From Coriobacteriaceae bacterium (lineage in GTDB: Bacteria; Actinomycetota; Coriobacteriia; Coriobacteriales; Coriobacteriaceae), in NCBI GenBank assembly GCA_902363125.1, contig CABIZD010000006.1, forward strand, positions 122,500 through 148,248: a stretch of 25,749 bases of DNA, in the 5' to 3' direction. A program made the translations under genes and the position numbers. Each line of letters begins with the position of its first letter. Position 1 is the stretch's first letter. The notes under the pieces were generated by a model. It did no database searches and had not been told where the DNA came from. It saw nothing but the letters and a program-made list of their open reading frames with translations. Below are positions 7,877 through 15,645 of this stretch, piece by piece.

Positions 7877-8767
7877 ATGAGTGATTTTGTCCTGACCTGT
7901 GAATCCGCCGCCGATCGAACCCGTGAGTTCTTTGCGTCGCGCAATATCCCTGTCGTGTGTTTTCATTACGAGATCGACGATGTTGTCTATACGGACGATC
8001 TGTATCAGTCGATTACGCCGGACGAGTTTTTTGCCCAGATTGCCGCGGGCGCCATGCCCAAGACGTCTCAGGTGAGCGTGGGTGAGTACGAGGAGTTTTG
8101 GGAGCCGTTTGTTGCCGAGGGTAAAGACGTGCTGCACCTGACGTTGTCGTCGGGTATTTCGGGCACGTATGGATCGGCCTGCGTCGCGGCGCAGATGCTC
8201 GCGGATCGCTATCCCCAGGGCGGCAAGGTGCGCGTCATCGATTCGCTGGGGGCGTCTTCGGGCTTTGGTCTGTTGCTGGAATATGCCGCCGACGTGCGCG
8301 ATAGCGGGGCTTCACTCGACGAGACGGCTGCCTGGATCGAGGAGCACAAACTCAACCTGCACCACTGGTTCTTCTCGACCGATCTGTCGAGCTACCTGCG
8401 CGGCGGTCGCATTTCGGCCGCGAGCGCGATCATTGGCACGGCGCTTAAGATTTGCCCGCTTATGACGGTCGATTGCGAAGGTAAGCTGTCGCCACGTGAG
8501 AAAATTCGCACTAAGAAGCGCGCGATTTCCGAGATGGCTAAGACCATGATGGCACACGTACAGGGCGGTACGGATTATTCGGGTAAGTGCATCATGTCGC
8601 ACTCGGCGTGCCGCGAGGATGCCGAGGCAGTTGCGGCGCTGATTGAGGAACAGGTTCCGCAGCTTAAAGGCAAGATTGAGATCAATGACATCGGTACTCT
8701 GATTGGCTCGCATACCGGACCTGGTACGGTGGCGCTCTTCTTTATGGGCGACAAGCGCGTGGATTAA
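7877..8767 (+). CDS. DegV family protein (FakB-like fatty-acid binding)
   Basis: 296 residues, the normal DegV size. Members bind a fatty acid between two domains; FakB proteins present it to the kinase FakA for phosphorylation and entry into phospholipid synthesis. Visible family motifs: TSQVSVGEY, LTLSSGISGTY, DSLGASSGFG, GRISAASAIIG followed by PLMTVDCEGKLSP, and the C-terminal GSHTGPGTVALFFMG. ATG 7877 is chosen because AAGGAG lies 6 bases upstream; an ATG at 7859 would sit almost at the predicted transcription start with no ribosome site. It is a single-gene unit diverging from fbp and ending in a terminator. Whether it works in exogenous fatty-acid use cannot be told without locating fakA. 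Confidence 0.92.
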   Translation: MSDFVLTCESAADRTREFFASRNIPVVCFHYEIDDVVYTDDLYQSITPDEFFAQIAAGAMPKTSQVSVGEYEEFWEPFVAEGKDVLHLTLSSGISGTYGSACVAAQMLADRYPQGGKVRVIDSLGASSGFGLLLEYAADVRDSGASLDETAAWIEEHKLNLHHWFFSTDLSSYLRGGRISAASAIIGTALKICPLMTVDCEGKLSPREKIRTKKRAISEMAKTMMAHVQGGTDYSGKCIMSHSACREDAEAVAALIEEQVPQLKGKIEINDIGTLIGSHTGPGTVALFFMGDKRVD

Positions 8768-8804
8768 TTTGCCCCATCACGTTGCTGCATGATTGCTCAA
8801 ACGA

Positions 8805-8838
8805 AAACGGCCCGTCTCACGTTTGTGGGGCGGGCCTT
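8805..8838. terminator. Terminator between convergent degV and the TIM-barrel gene
   Basis: GGCCCG (8809-8814) pairs with CGGGCC (8831-8836). The plus side is followed by a moderately T-rich stretch and the minus side by TTTTCGTTT, so it may serve both convergent genes. Confidence 0.65.
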
Positions 8839-8848
8839 GCTGTTGCGG

Positions 8849-9940
8849 CTAGCGTTTCTTTCCGCGGAAGAAAAAGCCGTGCAGTGACGGCTTGAGGCCG
8901 CGATTGGCGCGATGCTCCTCGACGCGCTCGTGGATCGAAGCGACGCGCTCGATGACTTCGTCGGGAATCGGCACGTCGGGATTCATGTTCTCGACCTGGC
9001 TGACTTCGGCGGCGGCGACCTGGTCGATAATGGGCACATCGTCGCGCGAGATGACAGGTGTGGCGTCTTCCTTCATCTTGCGATAACGCTGCATCATGTC
9101 GGCCTGTAGCTGCTGGGCCGAAGGCGGCGTCCAGATGATGGCGTTGGCGCCGGCGGCGATGGTCTCACGGATGCTCTCGGGCGTCTTGCCGCCCGGCGCG
9201 ATGAGCGGCAGGTTGGGATAGTGCTCGCGCAGTTCACGCAGGACCTGGGGCGTGTTTTTGCCGGCGGCGATGTTGAGAATCTTGGCTCCGGCGCGCACTT
9301 TGGCATGCGCATCGTCGTCGCAACGTACGACCGTGGCGATGACGGGGATGTCGGCGATGTTGGTGATGTGCTCGACCATCTCGGCAGTAGCGGGGGAGTT
9401 GACCACGCAGCCCGCCGCGCCCTGCATCTCGGAGACGGCTGCCATCTGCACGGAGCGCTTACCGGTCGTAGTTCCGCCGCCCACGCCTACAAAGACCGGG
9501 CACTCGGCGACGGTCAGCAGCGCTTGCGTAATGGCGGGCTGCGGCGTGAAAGGGTAGACCGCAAAAACGGCATCGGCGTTGGAGTTGCGGATAACCGCGA
9601 CATCGGTAGTGTAAATGAGCGACTTGATGCGGCGGCCGAAGAGCGTGAAGCCGCTGGCCTCCTCGATCTCGTCGGGCATGCGAAGAGCAGCCTTGCGCAG
9701 ACGTCCGTCGATGGGCAGGGGCTCCATGGGGAGCAGTCCGTTGGGGGTCACGGCTACCTGGGGCTCGGTGAACTCGTCTGCGAGCTCGACCTCGGAGAAA
9801 TCGACCGAGGCGACGATGTCCTCGTGAACCTCGGCGGGTACATCGATGGGAGCTTGGTCGTTTGCCGCGGCAGGCGTGTCGAAGGAGCTGGTGCCGACGA
9901 AGGCGTCGACGCGCTCATTTAGATCGTTGAGGGTATCCAT
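8849..9940 (-). CDS. Putative TIM-barrel phosphate-binding protein, function unknown
   Basis: 363 residues. The first ~75 are acidic and low in complexity. The core (about 80-280) reads like a beta/alpha barrel: strands such as PVFVGVGGGTTTG, AAGCVVNSPAT, IPVIATVV, AKILNIAAGK, LPLIAPGG and ANAIIWTPP alternate with helices, and the late Gly-rich turn (APGGKTPESIRETIAAGA) resembles the phosphate-binding end of KDPG-aldolase or ribulose-phosphate-binding barrels. The C-terminal ~80 residues are charged and end in FFFRGKKR. The start is ATG 9940; its ribosome site is weak (GAG). I cannot assign a reaction; it could be a lyase, synthase or hydrolase of that superfamily. It is a lone minus-strand gene converging on degV. 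Confidence 0.75.
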   Translation of the reverse strand: MDTLNDLNERVDAFVGTSSFDTPAAANDQAPIDVPAEVHEDIVASVDFSEVELADEFTEPQVAVTPNGLLPMEPLPIDGRLRKAALRMPDEIEEASGFTLFGRRIKSLIYTTDVAVIRNSNADAVFAVYPFTPQPAITQALLTVAECPVFVGVGGGTTTGKRSVQMAAVSEMQGAAGCVVNSPATAEMVEHITNIADIPVIATVVRCDDDAHAKVRAGAKILNIAAGKNTPQVLRELREHYPNLPLIAPGGKTPESIRETIAAGANAIIWTPPSAQQLQADMMQRYRKMKEDATPVISRDDVPIIDQVAAAEVSQVENMNPDVPIPDEVIERVASIHERVEEHRANRGLKPSLHGFFFRGKKR

Positions 9941-10090
9941 GGAGACTCGATTCTATGTGATGACGGCCGGCGCGATGCAGCCGGAATTGCGAATGCTAAA
10001 TCGTTTGACGAGTTGATTTTTCCCCGCCGCGCCATCCGTTAGACCGAAGGGCAGGCGAACGTGAAGGAGCTGTGGTGGCGGGGATCGAGG

Positions 10091-10099
10091 TGCTATCTT
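10091..10099 (+). promoter_or_regulatory. Extended -10 promoter of the 56-residue membrane protein gene
   Basis: TGC followed by TATCTT fits an extended -10. The predicted start at about 10106 gives a 26-base leader containing GAGGTG. No clear -35. The rest of the gap from 9941 shows no gene. Confidence 0.5.
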
Positions 10100-10131
10100 G
10101 AAAGTCCCGTTTAAAAGAGAGGTGACGCGGT

Positions 10132-10302
10132 ATGGAATTGACAGCAATGTTTGGCTCGATTGGCCTGTGTGTGGGCGCAATCGTTGCCGCCGCGGTCATC
10201 TACTTTGTGGTCACGGCCATTAAGGGCAAAAGGGCCGAACGCAAGGAGCGCGCGATGCTTAAACAGCATCGCGACCAGCAGGGCAAACGCGCACAGAGAT
10301 AG
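10132..10302 (+). CDS. Small single-helix membrane protein, 56 residues
   Basis: The short frame begins MELTAMFGSIGL and ends GKRAQR. Residues about 6-29 form one hydrophobic helix (GSIGLCVGAIVAAAVIYFVV), followed by a strongly basic tail of about 26 residues rich in Lys/Arg. By the positive-inside rule the N-terminus is outside and the tail inside. Support for it being a gene: GAGGTG with 7-base spacing, an extended -10 at 10091-10099, and codons typical of neighbouring genes. It lies between divergent and convergent minus-strand genes, 24 bases from the end of the methyltransferase gene. I recognise no family. Confidence 0.7.
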   Translation: MELTAMFGSIGLCVGAIVAAAVIYFVVTAIKGKRAERKERAMLKQHRDQQGKRAQR

Positions 10303-10326
10303 CTTGTTGAGTTTTTGATCCGTGCG

Positions 10327-11430
10327 CTAGCTGCGTTTTCGGATCAGGGCAATGTAGAAGCCCTCAAAGTCGCGGCTAGGCGGAATGGTGAGCGTGCCGG
10401 GCAGGCCGTTGGCGATGGCCGACACCTGACCGGCGGCAATGGCTTCGGTCAGAGCGTTGGACTCGATGCGCGGCTCCTCACCAGCTTCCTGGGTGCGTCG
10501 TGCTTCACTTTCGCTTGGCGTGCCGTCGAGGGGGATGAGCTCGCAGTCCATATGCTTGTCGAGGGCCTCTTGCAGGGCGTCCTCGTTTTCCTGCGGCAAA
10601 ATCGAACAGGTCGAATAGACGAGCGTGCCGCCCGGTTTGAGGGCACCCATGGCGCGGTCCAGAAGTGCTCGCTGCGAGCGGGCGCACTTGCTCAGCAACT
10701 GCTCGGTGAGGCCGCGCAGGCTTTTCTCGTTGCCACTGATGACGGTGCCCGTGCCGGTGCAGGGAGCGTCGAGCAGGATGCGGTCAAAGCGGAAGAACTC
10801 GTCGAGCTCGCGTGCGTCGATGCGCATGACGGGCACGTTTTTGGCACCTTGGCGGTGGAGGTTGGACTCAAGCTTTTCGGCGCGGGGAATGCTCATCTCG
10901 CAGGCCGTGAGGTGTGCCTGGCCCTGGGTGAGGGCGGCGATCTGCGTCGTCTTGCCGCCGGGGGCTGCGCACATGTCCAAGATGTCCTCGCCGGCCTGAG
11001 CGCCTAATACCAAAGGCGGCATCATGGATGACAGGCTCTGCAGGTAGATCTTGCCGTCGCGGTAGATGTCGAGGTCCCACAGATCGGAAACCTGGGCCTC
11101 GGGCAGGATAAAGGCGTCTGGGTACCAGGCGACGGGGTTGTGGGCGATGCCGGCTGCATCGAGCGCCGCAGCGATGTCCTCGGCGGTCGCCTTGAGCGTG
11201 TTGGCGCGCAGCGTGACCGGGCGTGCGGCTGCGGCACCGAAGCCCTCGATCATGAGGTAAGCATCGGCGGGCGCATAGGCGCCGGCGACCGTGTCGACCA
11301 TAAAGCGCGGCAGGTCGGCGGCGCAGGGAAGGGCGGCAAGCTGGTCGGAAAGCTCGGTAGCAGCAAACTGCCTGAGCTTGAGCTCGGCCTTGACCTGCTT
11401 TTTCTGCTTACGACGACGCGGCTTGGACAT
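10327..11430 (-). CDS. RNA (cytosine-5) methyltransferase, RsmB/RsmF (NSUN) type
   Basis: 367 residues. Members use S-adenosylmethionine to methylate C5 of cytosine in RNA, usually 16S rRNA. The SAM-binding loop DMCAAPGGKT is at about 152-161; motif IV DAPCTGTGT (C224) and motif VI YSTCS (C275) supply the two cysteines of the NSUN mechanism. The basic N-terminus (SKPRRRKQKKQVK) could bind RNA. It lacks the separate PUA-like C-terminal extension of longer RsmF proteins and is shorter than E. coli RsmF, so the target base cannot be assigned. ATG 11430 follows a purine-rich site (GGAAAG). The gene lies 59 bases downstream of the tRNA-ligase-like gene on the same strand with no terminator between, so an RNA-processing operon is likely. 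Confidence 0.92.
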   Translation of the reverse strand: MSKPRRRKQKKQVKAELKLRQFAATELSDQLAALPCAADLPRFMVDTVAGAYAPADAYLMIEGFGAAAARPVTLRANTLKATAEDIAAALDAAGIAHNPVAWYPDAFILPEAQVSDLWDLDIYRDGKIYLQSLSSMMPPLVLGAQAGEDILDMCAAPGGKTTQIAALTQGQAHLTACEMSIPRAEKLESNLHRQGAKNVPVMRIDARELDEFFRFDRILLDAPCTGTGTVISGNEKSLRGLTEQLLSKCARSQRALLDRAMGALKPGGTLVYSTCSILPQENEDALQEALDKHMDCELIPLDGTPSESEARRTQEAGEEPRIESNALTEAIAAGQVSAIANGLPGTLTIPPSRDFEGFYIALIRKRS

Positions 11431-11489
11431 CCGTCTTTCCTTCCCGTCCCAAATTGACTACTTTCCGGGCACGCCGCTGCTGGCGCGCT

Positions 11490-13640
11490 TTAGTACTGGC
11501 TCTCGTGCTTGCTAAAGAAGTCGAAGCGCGGGGGCAGCGGCTTTACGCGGTGCTCGCCGGGCTTCTCGCCCAGGCTCTCCACAAACTCGTCCGTGGAGGC
11601 AAAGATGTTATCCCAGCTAAAGAAGGCGACCGGATCGACGTCGAAGTATTCGCAGATGAGCTCGCAGCCGGCCGGCACAATACCGTGCATGAGCACGGTC
11701 GCCACGCGCAGCTCGGTAAAGGCGTCGACGAGGGCCTGCGTCATTGCGACGTTGGCTGGCTCACCCTCGAGCTTGTTGGCGGCCTTGGAGGCGTCGCTCC
11801 AGCGCTTGTTGGCGGCGCGCAGGTAGTCGTCGCACACGGCAAGCGCGCGGTGCGTCTCGAACTTGTACATGGCCTGCTCAAAGGCGAGGGTTGCCTGTTG
11901 GGCGGCTTCGACCACGGTGTCAGAAGCGGCACCGGCGGGGATGCAGCCGTTGCGGTAGGGGCTCTCGTCGCCTTCCTTGACGGCGACGCCGTAGAAGCAG
12001 CTGCGGGCCAGGCGGTTGAACACGCCGGTCAGCAGCGCGCTCTCCTTAAGGGCCGGGTCGATAACGCGCTTGTCGTCGCAGGCGCGCACCTCGTTGCCGT
12101 CCTTGTCCTTGCCGGTCACACGCGTGTCGTATGCCTTAGGGCTAAAGCTTACCGGCTTCTCGGACAGGCCGAGCGACAGCCAGTGCGCGCGCATCTGCTC
12201 GCAGGTGTAGTGGTTGAGCAGGTCGTCTGCCGGCGGGGGAGGCGTCTGCGAGGACGAGCTGGCCTTTTTGCCCATGTAGAGCAGGTGGTAGCAGGCGCTG
12301 ACGGTGCTCTGCGTGAGGTCCCAACCCAGGGCCTCCCACATGGCGGTCTGCGCGATGCAGTAGAAGTAGATGTTGTCCTGACCGATAAACTGGTAGATCT
12401 GTGCGTCGTCCGAGCACCACCAGTCGCGCCAGTCGAGCGAGCTGTGCTGGTAGGTGGGCGCGGGCACCTGCGTGGAGTCGGCAGCGGGCTCGCCCATGAG
12501 GGCGGCATCCTGGGCGGCGACGCCCTCGGTCACGCCGGCGGCTTTGGCATCGCGTGCGAGCACGGTACGCGTATAGCTGATGGGCGCCCACAGGCTCTCG
12601 GGCCAGCACCAGCAGGTGACGTCGGAGACGCCATCGACCTCGGGCACCGGAACACCCCAGTCGATGTTGCCGGTGATGCGGAAGGGCACGAGCGCCTTGC
12701 CGCTGCGGAAGCGCACGCCACCGTTGGCGAGCACTGCGTGGGCATCGTCGCGCTCCTTCCAGCTGGGGAAGGTGACGGTAAAGCTGCTCTTGTTGCCCTC
12801 GGGCTCCAGCACGGTGTGCTCAGGAAGCTGATCCTCGACGGCATCGAAGGCCTCGCGGAACTTGTTCTGGATGTAGAGCTGAGCCGGCAGCAGCCACTCC
12901 TCCATGGTCTTGGAGACCACGGAGCGAACCTGCGGGTTCTGGGCGAGCTTGGCGGTATAGGTCTTCATAAAGTTGAGGTAGGCCGGCAGGTCGAAGTAGA
13001 GGTTGTCGACCGGGCGCAGCTCGGGCACCTCGCCGGTGAGCTGGCTCTTGGGCGCGATGAGCTCCTCGGGCTCAAACTGGTGGCCCAGATCGCACTCGTC
13101 GGCATAAGCCTTCTCGGACTTGCAGCCCTGGATGGGGCAGCGGCCGATCACCTGACGGCCGTTGAGGAACGTGCCGGCCTTGGCATCGTAGAACTGCAGC
13201 GTGGAGCGCTTGGAGATGGTGCCCTGCTCGTGCAGGCGCTTGATAATCTCGGCGGTCACCTCGTTGTGAATCTGCGCAGCCGGCTCAAGGCCCGAGCCGC
13301 CGTAGATGTCGCAGCTGATGTTGTAGTTGTTGAGGGTCGCGGCCTGGCGGGAGTGATTGGACTCGACATACTCGCTAATGGACTTGTCGTAGCCCTCGTT
13401 CTCCTTGAGCTTGCGGTAGCTCTCCATGATGGGCGAGCCATAGCAGTCGGTGCCCGAGGTGAAGATGACGTTCTCGCGGCCCAGGCGGTCGCGCAGGAAG
13501 CGGGCGAAGAAGTCGGCAGGGACAAAGACGCCGCCAACGTGGCCAAAGTGAAGGCCCTTGTTGCCGTAGGGCTCGCCGGCGGTAACGATGGCGCGGCGAG
13601 GCCAGCTGGGACGGTCGTTCATGGAGTATTTGGATGCCAT
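11490..13640 (-). CDS. Class I tRNA ligase, methionyl-tRNA-synthetase-like
   Basis: 716 residues. The overall plan is that of MetRS: HIGH-type signature HFGH at 31-34, a Zn knuckle with CPIQGC and CDLGH at about 165-187, a tryptophan-rich catalytic core (WCWPESLW, DWRDWW) and a helical anticodon-binding-like end. The KMSKS loop is unusual: GKKASSSSQTPPPP at about 455-467, so the second signature reads KASSS and is followed by a proline run. ATG 13640 is preferred because AAGGAG lies 6 bases upstream; a longer reading to 13733 has no such site. It may charge tRNA-Met or be a divergent extra paralogue; a second metG elsewhere would favour the latter. Transcribed from an extended -10 at 13722-13732 and probably together with the methyltransferase gene. 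Confidence 0.85.
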   Translation of the reverse strand: MASKYSMNDRPSWPRRAIVTAGEPYGNKGLHFGHVGGVFVPADFFARFLRDRLGRENVIFTSGTDCYGSPIMESYRKLKENEGYDKSISEYVESNHSRQAATLNNYNISCDIYGGSGLEPAAQIHNEVTAEIIKRLHEQGTISKRSTLQFYDAKAGTFLNGRQVIGRCPIQGCKSEKAYADECDLGHQFEPEELIAPKSQLTGEVPELRPVDNLYFDLPAYLNFMKTYTAKLAQNPQVRSVVSKTMEEWLLPAQLYIQNKFREAFDAVEDQLPEHTVLEPEGNKSSFTVTFPSWKERDDAHAVLANGGVRFRSGKALVPFRITGNIDWGVPVPEVDGVSDVTCWCWPESLWAPISYTRTVLARDAKAAGVTEGVAAQDAALMGEPAADSTQVPAPTYQHSSLDWRDWWCSDDAQIYQFIGQDNIYFYCIAQTAMWEALGWDLTQSTVSACYHLLYMGKKASSSSQTPPPPADDLLNHYTCEQMRAHWLSLGLSEKPVSFSPKAYDTRVTGKDKDGNEVRACDDKRVIDPALKESALLTGVFNRLARSCFYGVAVKEGDESPYRNGCIPAGAASDTVVEAAQQATLAFEQAMYKFETHRALAVCDDYLRAANKRWSDASKAANKLEGEPANVAMTQALVDAFTELRVATVLMHGIVPAGCELICEYFDVDPVAFFSWDNIFASTDEFVESLGEKPGEHRVKPLPPRFDFFSKHESQY

Positions 13641-13721
13641 GGGACTCCTTCGCATATGTTGAGGGCGCGGCCGGGCGCGGGGCTCGGCGGCGCGGTGGTC
13701 AATTCGTGCATATCGTTCGAC

Positions 13722-13732
13722 ATTATCGCACA
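13722..13732 (-). promoter_or_regulatory. Extended -10 promoter of the tRNA-ligase-like gene
   Basis: Read on the minus strand, this is TGTGCGATAAT, the same 11 bases as before degV. The predicted leader is about 75 bases, long enough for a leader structure, although I see no T-box features. Confidence 0.6.
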
Positions 13733-13758
13733 TGCGGGCGGGTGCGTGGCAGGGGCGC

Positions 13759-13764
13759 TATCCT
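13759..13764 (+). promoter_or_regulatory. Candidate -10 of the DUF3267 gene, implying a leaderless mRNA
   Basis: TATCCT ends 8 bases before the ATG at 13773, so transcription should start at or within a few bases of the start codon. There is no ribosome site before that ATG. No clear -35. Confidence 0.45.
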
Positions 13765-13772
13765 AAGATGCT

Positions 13773-14339
13773 ATGAATGAGATTTCCAACATACATGCGT
13801 TTGAGGACGAGGATTTTCTGCACGCTTGCTTCGTGTGGGGGATGGTCGTAGTCGGCGTGTTTGCCGTGTGCCTGGTGCCGGTGTTTATGCTGCTGGGCGG
13901 GCCTGCAGACTTGGATGCGGCTGACGCGGGCGGCTGGATGGCTGTCGTGGGCTGGATAGTCGGCTTGGCTGCGATCTCAATGGCGTCGTTCGCCGTGCAC
14001 GAGCTGGTGCACGGTGTGTTTTTTAAGCTGCTGGCGCCTGCGGGCGCGAAGGTGACCTTTGGGGCGAATCGCGAGACGGCGATGATCTATGCCTGCGCCG
14101 AGGGGATTGTGTATTCGCGCCGGCGGTATATGGCGATTTGCCTGGCGCCGACGGTTGTTGTGACGACAGCGTTTGCCCTGGGGTTTGCGTTTTCGGGCTA
14201 TCCGCTGCTGTGCTATCTGGCGACCGGCTTGCATTTGTCGGGCTGTGTAGGCGACTGGTATTACGTGCGGACCATTTTGCGCGACCGCCGCATTGTCGCC
14301 TGCGAAGATACGTCCTTTGGCGTGCGCTTTTTTGGGTGA
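13773..14339 (+). CDS. DUF3267 zincin-like membrane protein
   Basis: 188 residues with about four hydrophobic segments (about 20-42, 55-74, 115-135, 140-158). HELVH at 76-80 is an HExxH zinc-protease motif, placed as in DUF3267 (putative zincin) proteins, in which it sits in or next to a membrane helix. A later conserved-looking segment, HLSGCVGDWYY, could supply a third zinc ligand (Asp). No substrate is known. The start at ATG 13773 has no Shine-Dalgarno site and lies directly after a -10-like element, so the mRNA may be leaderless. The stop codon overlaps the GAGGAG ribosome site of queH, indicating coupling. It could instead be a non-catalytic membrane protein. Confidence 0.8.
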   Translation: MNEISNIHAFEDEDFLHACFVWGMVVVGVFAVCLVPVFMLLGGPADLDAADAGGWMAVVGWIVGLAAISMASFAVHELVHGVFFKLLAPAGAKVTFGANRETAMIYACAEGIVYSRRRYMAICLAPTVVVTTAFALGFAFSGYPLLCYLATGLHLSGCVGDWYYVRTILRDRRIVACEDTSFGVRFFG

Positions 14340-14349
14340 GGAGATGTCG

Positions 14350-14925
14350 ATGAAGCCGTTGTTGCTGCATGCGTGCTGTGCACCATGCTCGCTTGAGCCG
14401 GTTCGCCTGCTGCGCGAGGAGGGGTTTGAGCCCACGATTTGCTGGACCAACCCCAATATTCAACCGCGCGATGAATGGCAGCGCCGCTTGGACGAGCTGC
14501 GCCGGTGGTGTGCCGATGGCGACATCGAGCTTATCGAGGCGGGGGAGGACCGGAAGCGCTGGGAGGCCGGCGTGGCCCCGCTGGGAGCCGACCGAGCCCG
14601 TCGCTGTCGCGCGTGCTATGCCCTGCGTCTGGCCGAGGCGTGCCGTGTGGCCCAGGAGCGCGGGTTTGAGTTTGTGGGCACGACGCTCGTCGTCTCGCCG
14701 TATCAGTTGTTCGAAACCTGCAATGATGTGTTGGAGCGTCTGGCTGCCGCCCGCGGTCTCACTCCGGTGATTCGTGATTTTCGTCCGTATTACCCCGAGG
14801 CCACGCGTCGTTCGCGCGAGCTGGGCATGTATCGGCAGAACTACTGCGGCTGCCGATTCTCGGCCGTCGAGGCGGCCATGGACCGCGCCCGCATCCGCGA
14901 CGAGCGCAAAGCGTCCAAAAAGTAG
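14350..14925 (+). CDS. queH: Epoxyqueuosine reductase QueH
   Basis: 191 residues. QueH reduces epoxyqueuosine in tRNA to queuosine, replacing the cobalamin-dependent QueG in many anaerobes. The cysteine motifs expected to bind the metal/iron-sulfur site are present: CCAPC at 9-13, RCRACYALRL at about 82-91, and YCGC near the C-terminus. ATG 14350 is chosen because GAGGAG ends 6 bases upstream; ATG 14344 would touch that site. The site overlaps the stop of the DUF3267 gene. QueA, the preceding enzyme of the same pathway, is encoded 6.1 kb downstream, beyond the arginine island. Confidence 0.93.
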   Translation: MKPLLLHACCAPCSLEPVRLLREEGFEPTICWTNPNIQPRDEWQRRLDELRRWCADGDIELIEAGEDRKRWEAGVAPLGADRARRCRACYALRLAEACRVAQERGFEFVGTTLVVSPYQLFETCNDVLERLAAARGLTPVIRDFRPYYPEATRRSRELGMYRQNYCGCRFSAVEAAMDRARIRDERKASKK

Positions 14926-14986
14926 TTCATTTTGGGCTGGGGCTTTGAGCTGTCTGTGCGGTACGGTCGTTTTTGGGAAAGTCGAT

Positions 14987-15643
14987 TTAATTAAGCGTGT
15001 GATCGTGGCTCGCTTGATACCAAACGACGACTCCTATGATTCTAATCCTCCGTTTGTTAAACATCAGATCCGGACTTGCTGTTGCATATGAATGGGACGA
15101 CAGCACAATCATGTCGTTTCCTTCTGCAAATCGCCTAATTACCGGTGTTTTACCGTCTGCGAGCGCCAATACAGCACAGCCGTTCCAAGGCTTTGCGGTG
15201 GTATCGACAAGTAGTAAGCTGCCGGGAGGGTAAATGCGGGACATTTCGTCACCTTTGATTTTAACGAAAACGCTATGTGGGTGACGCTTGGCTACGTCTA
15301 CAGGCGCGCAAGCATTTTGTTGGCTGTGCGTGATGCGGCGCTTTTGCGATTCGATATCGATGACGGGAAATGCGCCCTCCATTTCGTGGATAGCAGGGTC
15401 TTCGTCGGTGACGATTCTTTTATTTGCGAGCTTTACGGCCAAACCGTTTTCCTCGCCAACAAGTTCATCGCGGGTGCAACCGAAGAGCGCTTGTAACTTT
15501 TCAATATGGCGCTCACGGGGGGCATACCGACTTTTTTCCCAACGACAAACGGTCTCTTTAGATACCCCCAACATCTCTGCAAGTTGCGCCTGACCAAGAT
15601 GCTCCATGGTGCGGAGTTTACGAATATTTGCCCCGAAGCCCAT
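14987..15643 (-). CDS. XRE-family regulator with S24/LexA-like domain lacking the catalytic dyad
   Basis: 218 residues. The N-terminal helix-turn-helix is at about 5-60 (NIRKLRTMEHLGQAQLAEML, then SKETVCRWEKSR). The C-terminal part (about 115-205) has the fold signature of S24 peptidase domains: KIKGDEMSRIYPPGSLLLVD, then GKTPVIRRF. In LexA/CI proteins the first motif has a catalytic Ser (GxSM) and the second a Lys; here they are Glu and Arg, so self-cleavage is not expected and the domain may act in dimerisation or ligand sensing. ATG 15643 lies two bases past the stop of the upstream arginine deiminase gene, with GAGAGGA in that gene's end as the ribosome site. The operon position suggests it controls the arginine island. 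It converges on queH over a 61-base gap. Confidence 0.85.
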   Translation of the reverse strand: MGFGANIRKLRTMEHLGQAQLAEMLGVSKETVCRWEKSRYAPRERHIEKLQALFGCTRDELVGEENGLAVKLANKRIVTDEDPAIHEMEGAFPVIDIESQKRRITHSQQNACAPVDVAKRHPHSVFVKIKGDEMSRIYPPGSLLLVDTTAKPWNGCAVLALADGKTPVIRRFAEGNDMIVLSSHSYATASPDLMFNKRRIRIIGVVVWYQASHDHTLN

Positions 15644-15645
15644 GG

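Noticed and set aside
11454..13766. 770-residue open frame on the plus strand
   Set aside because: It is antisense to the tRNA-ligase-like gene, which has clear motifs and a ribosome site; the composition is that of a GC-rich shadow frame.
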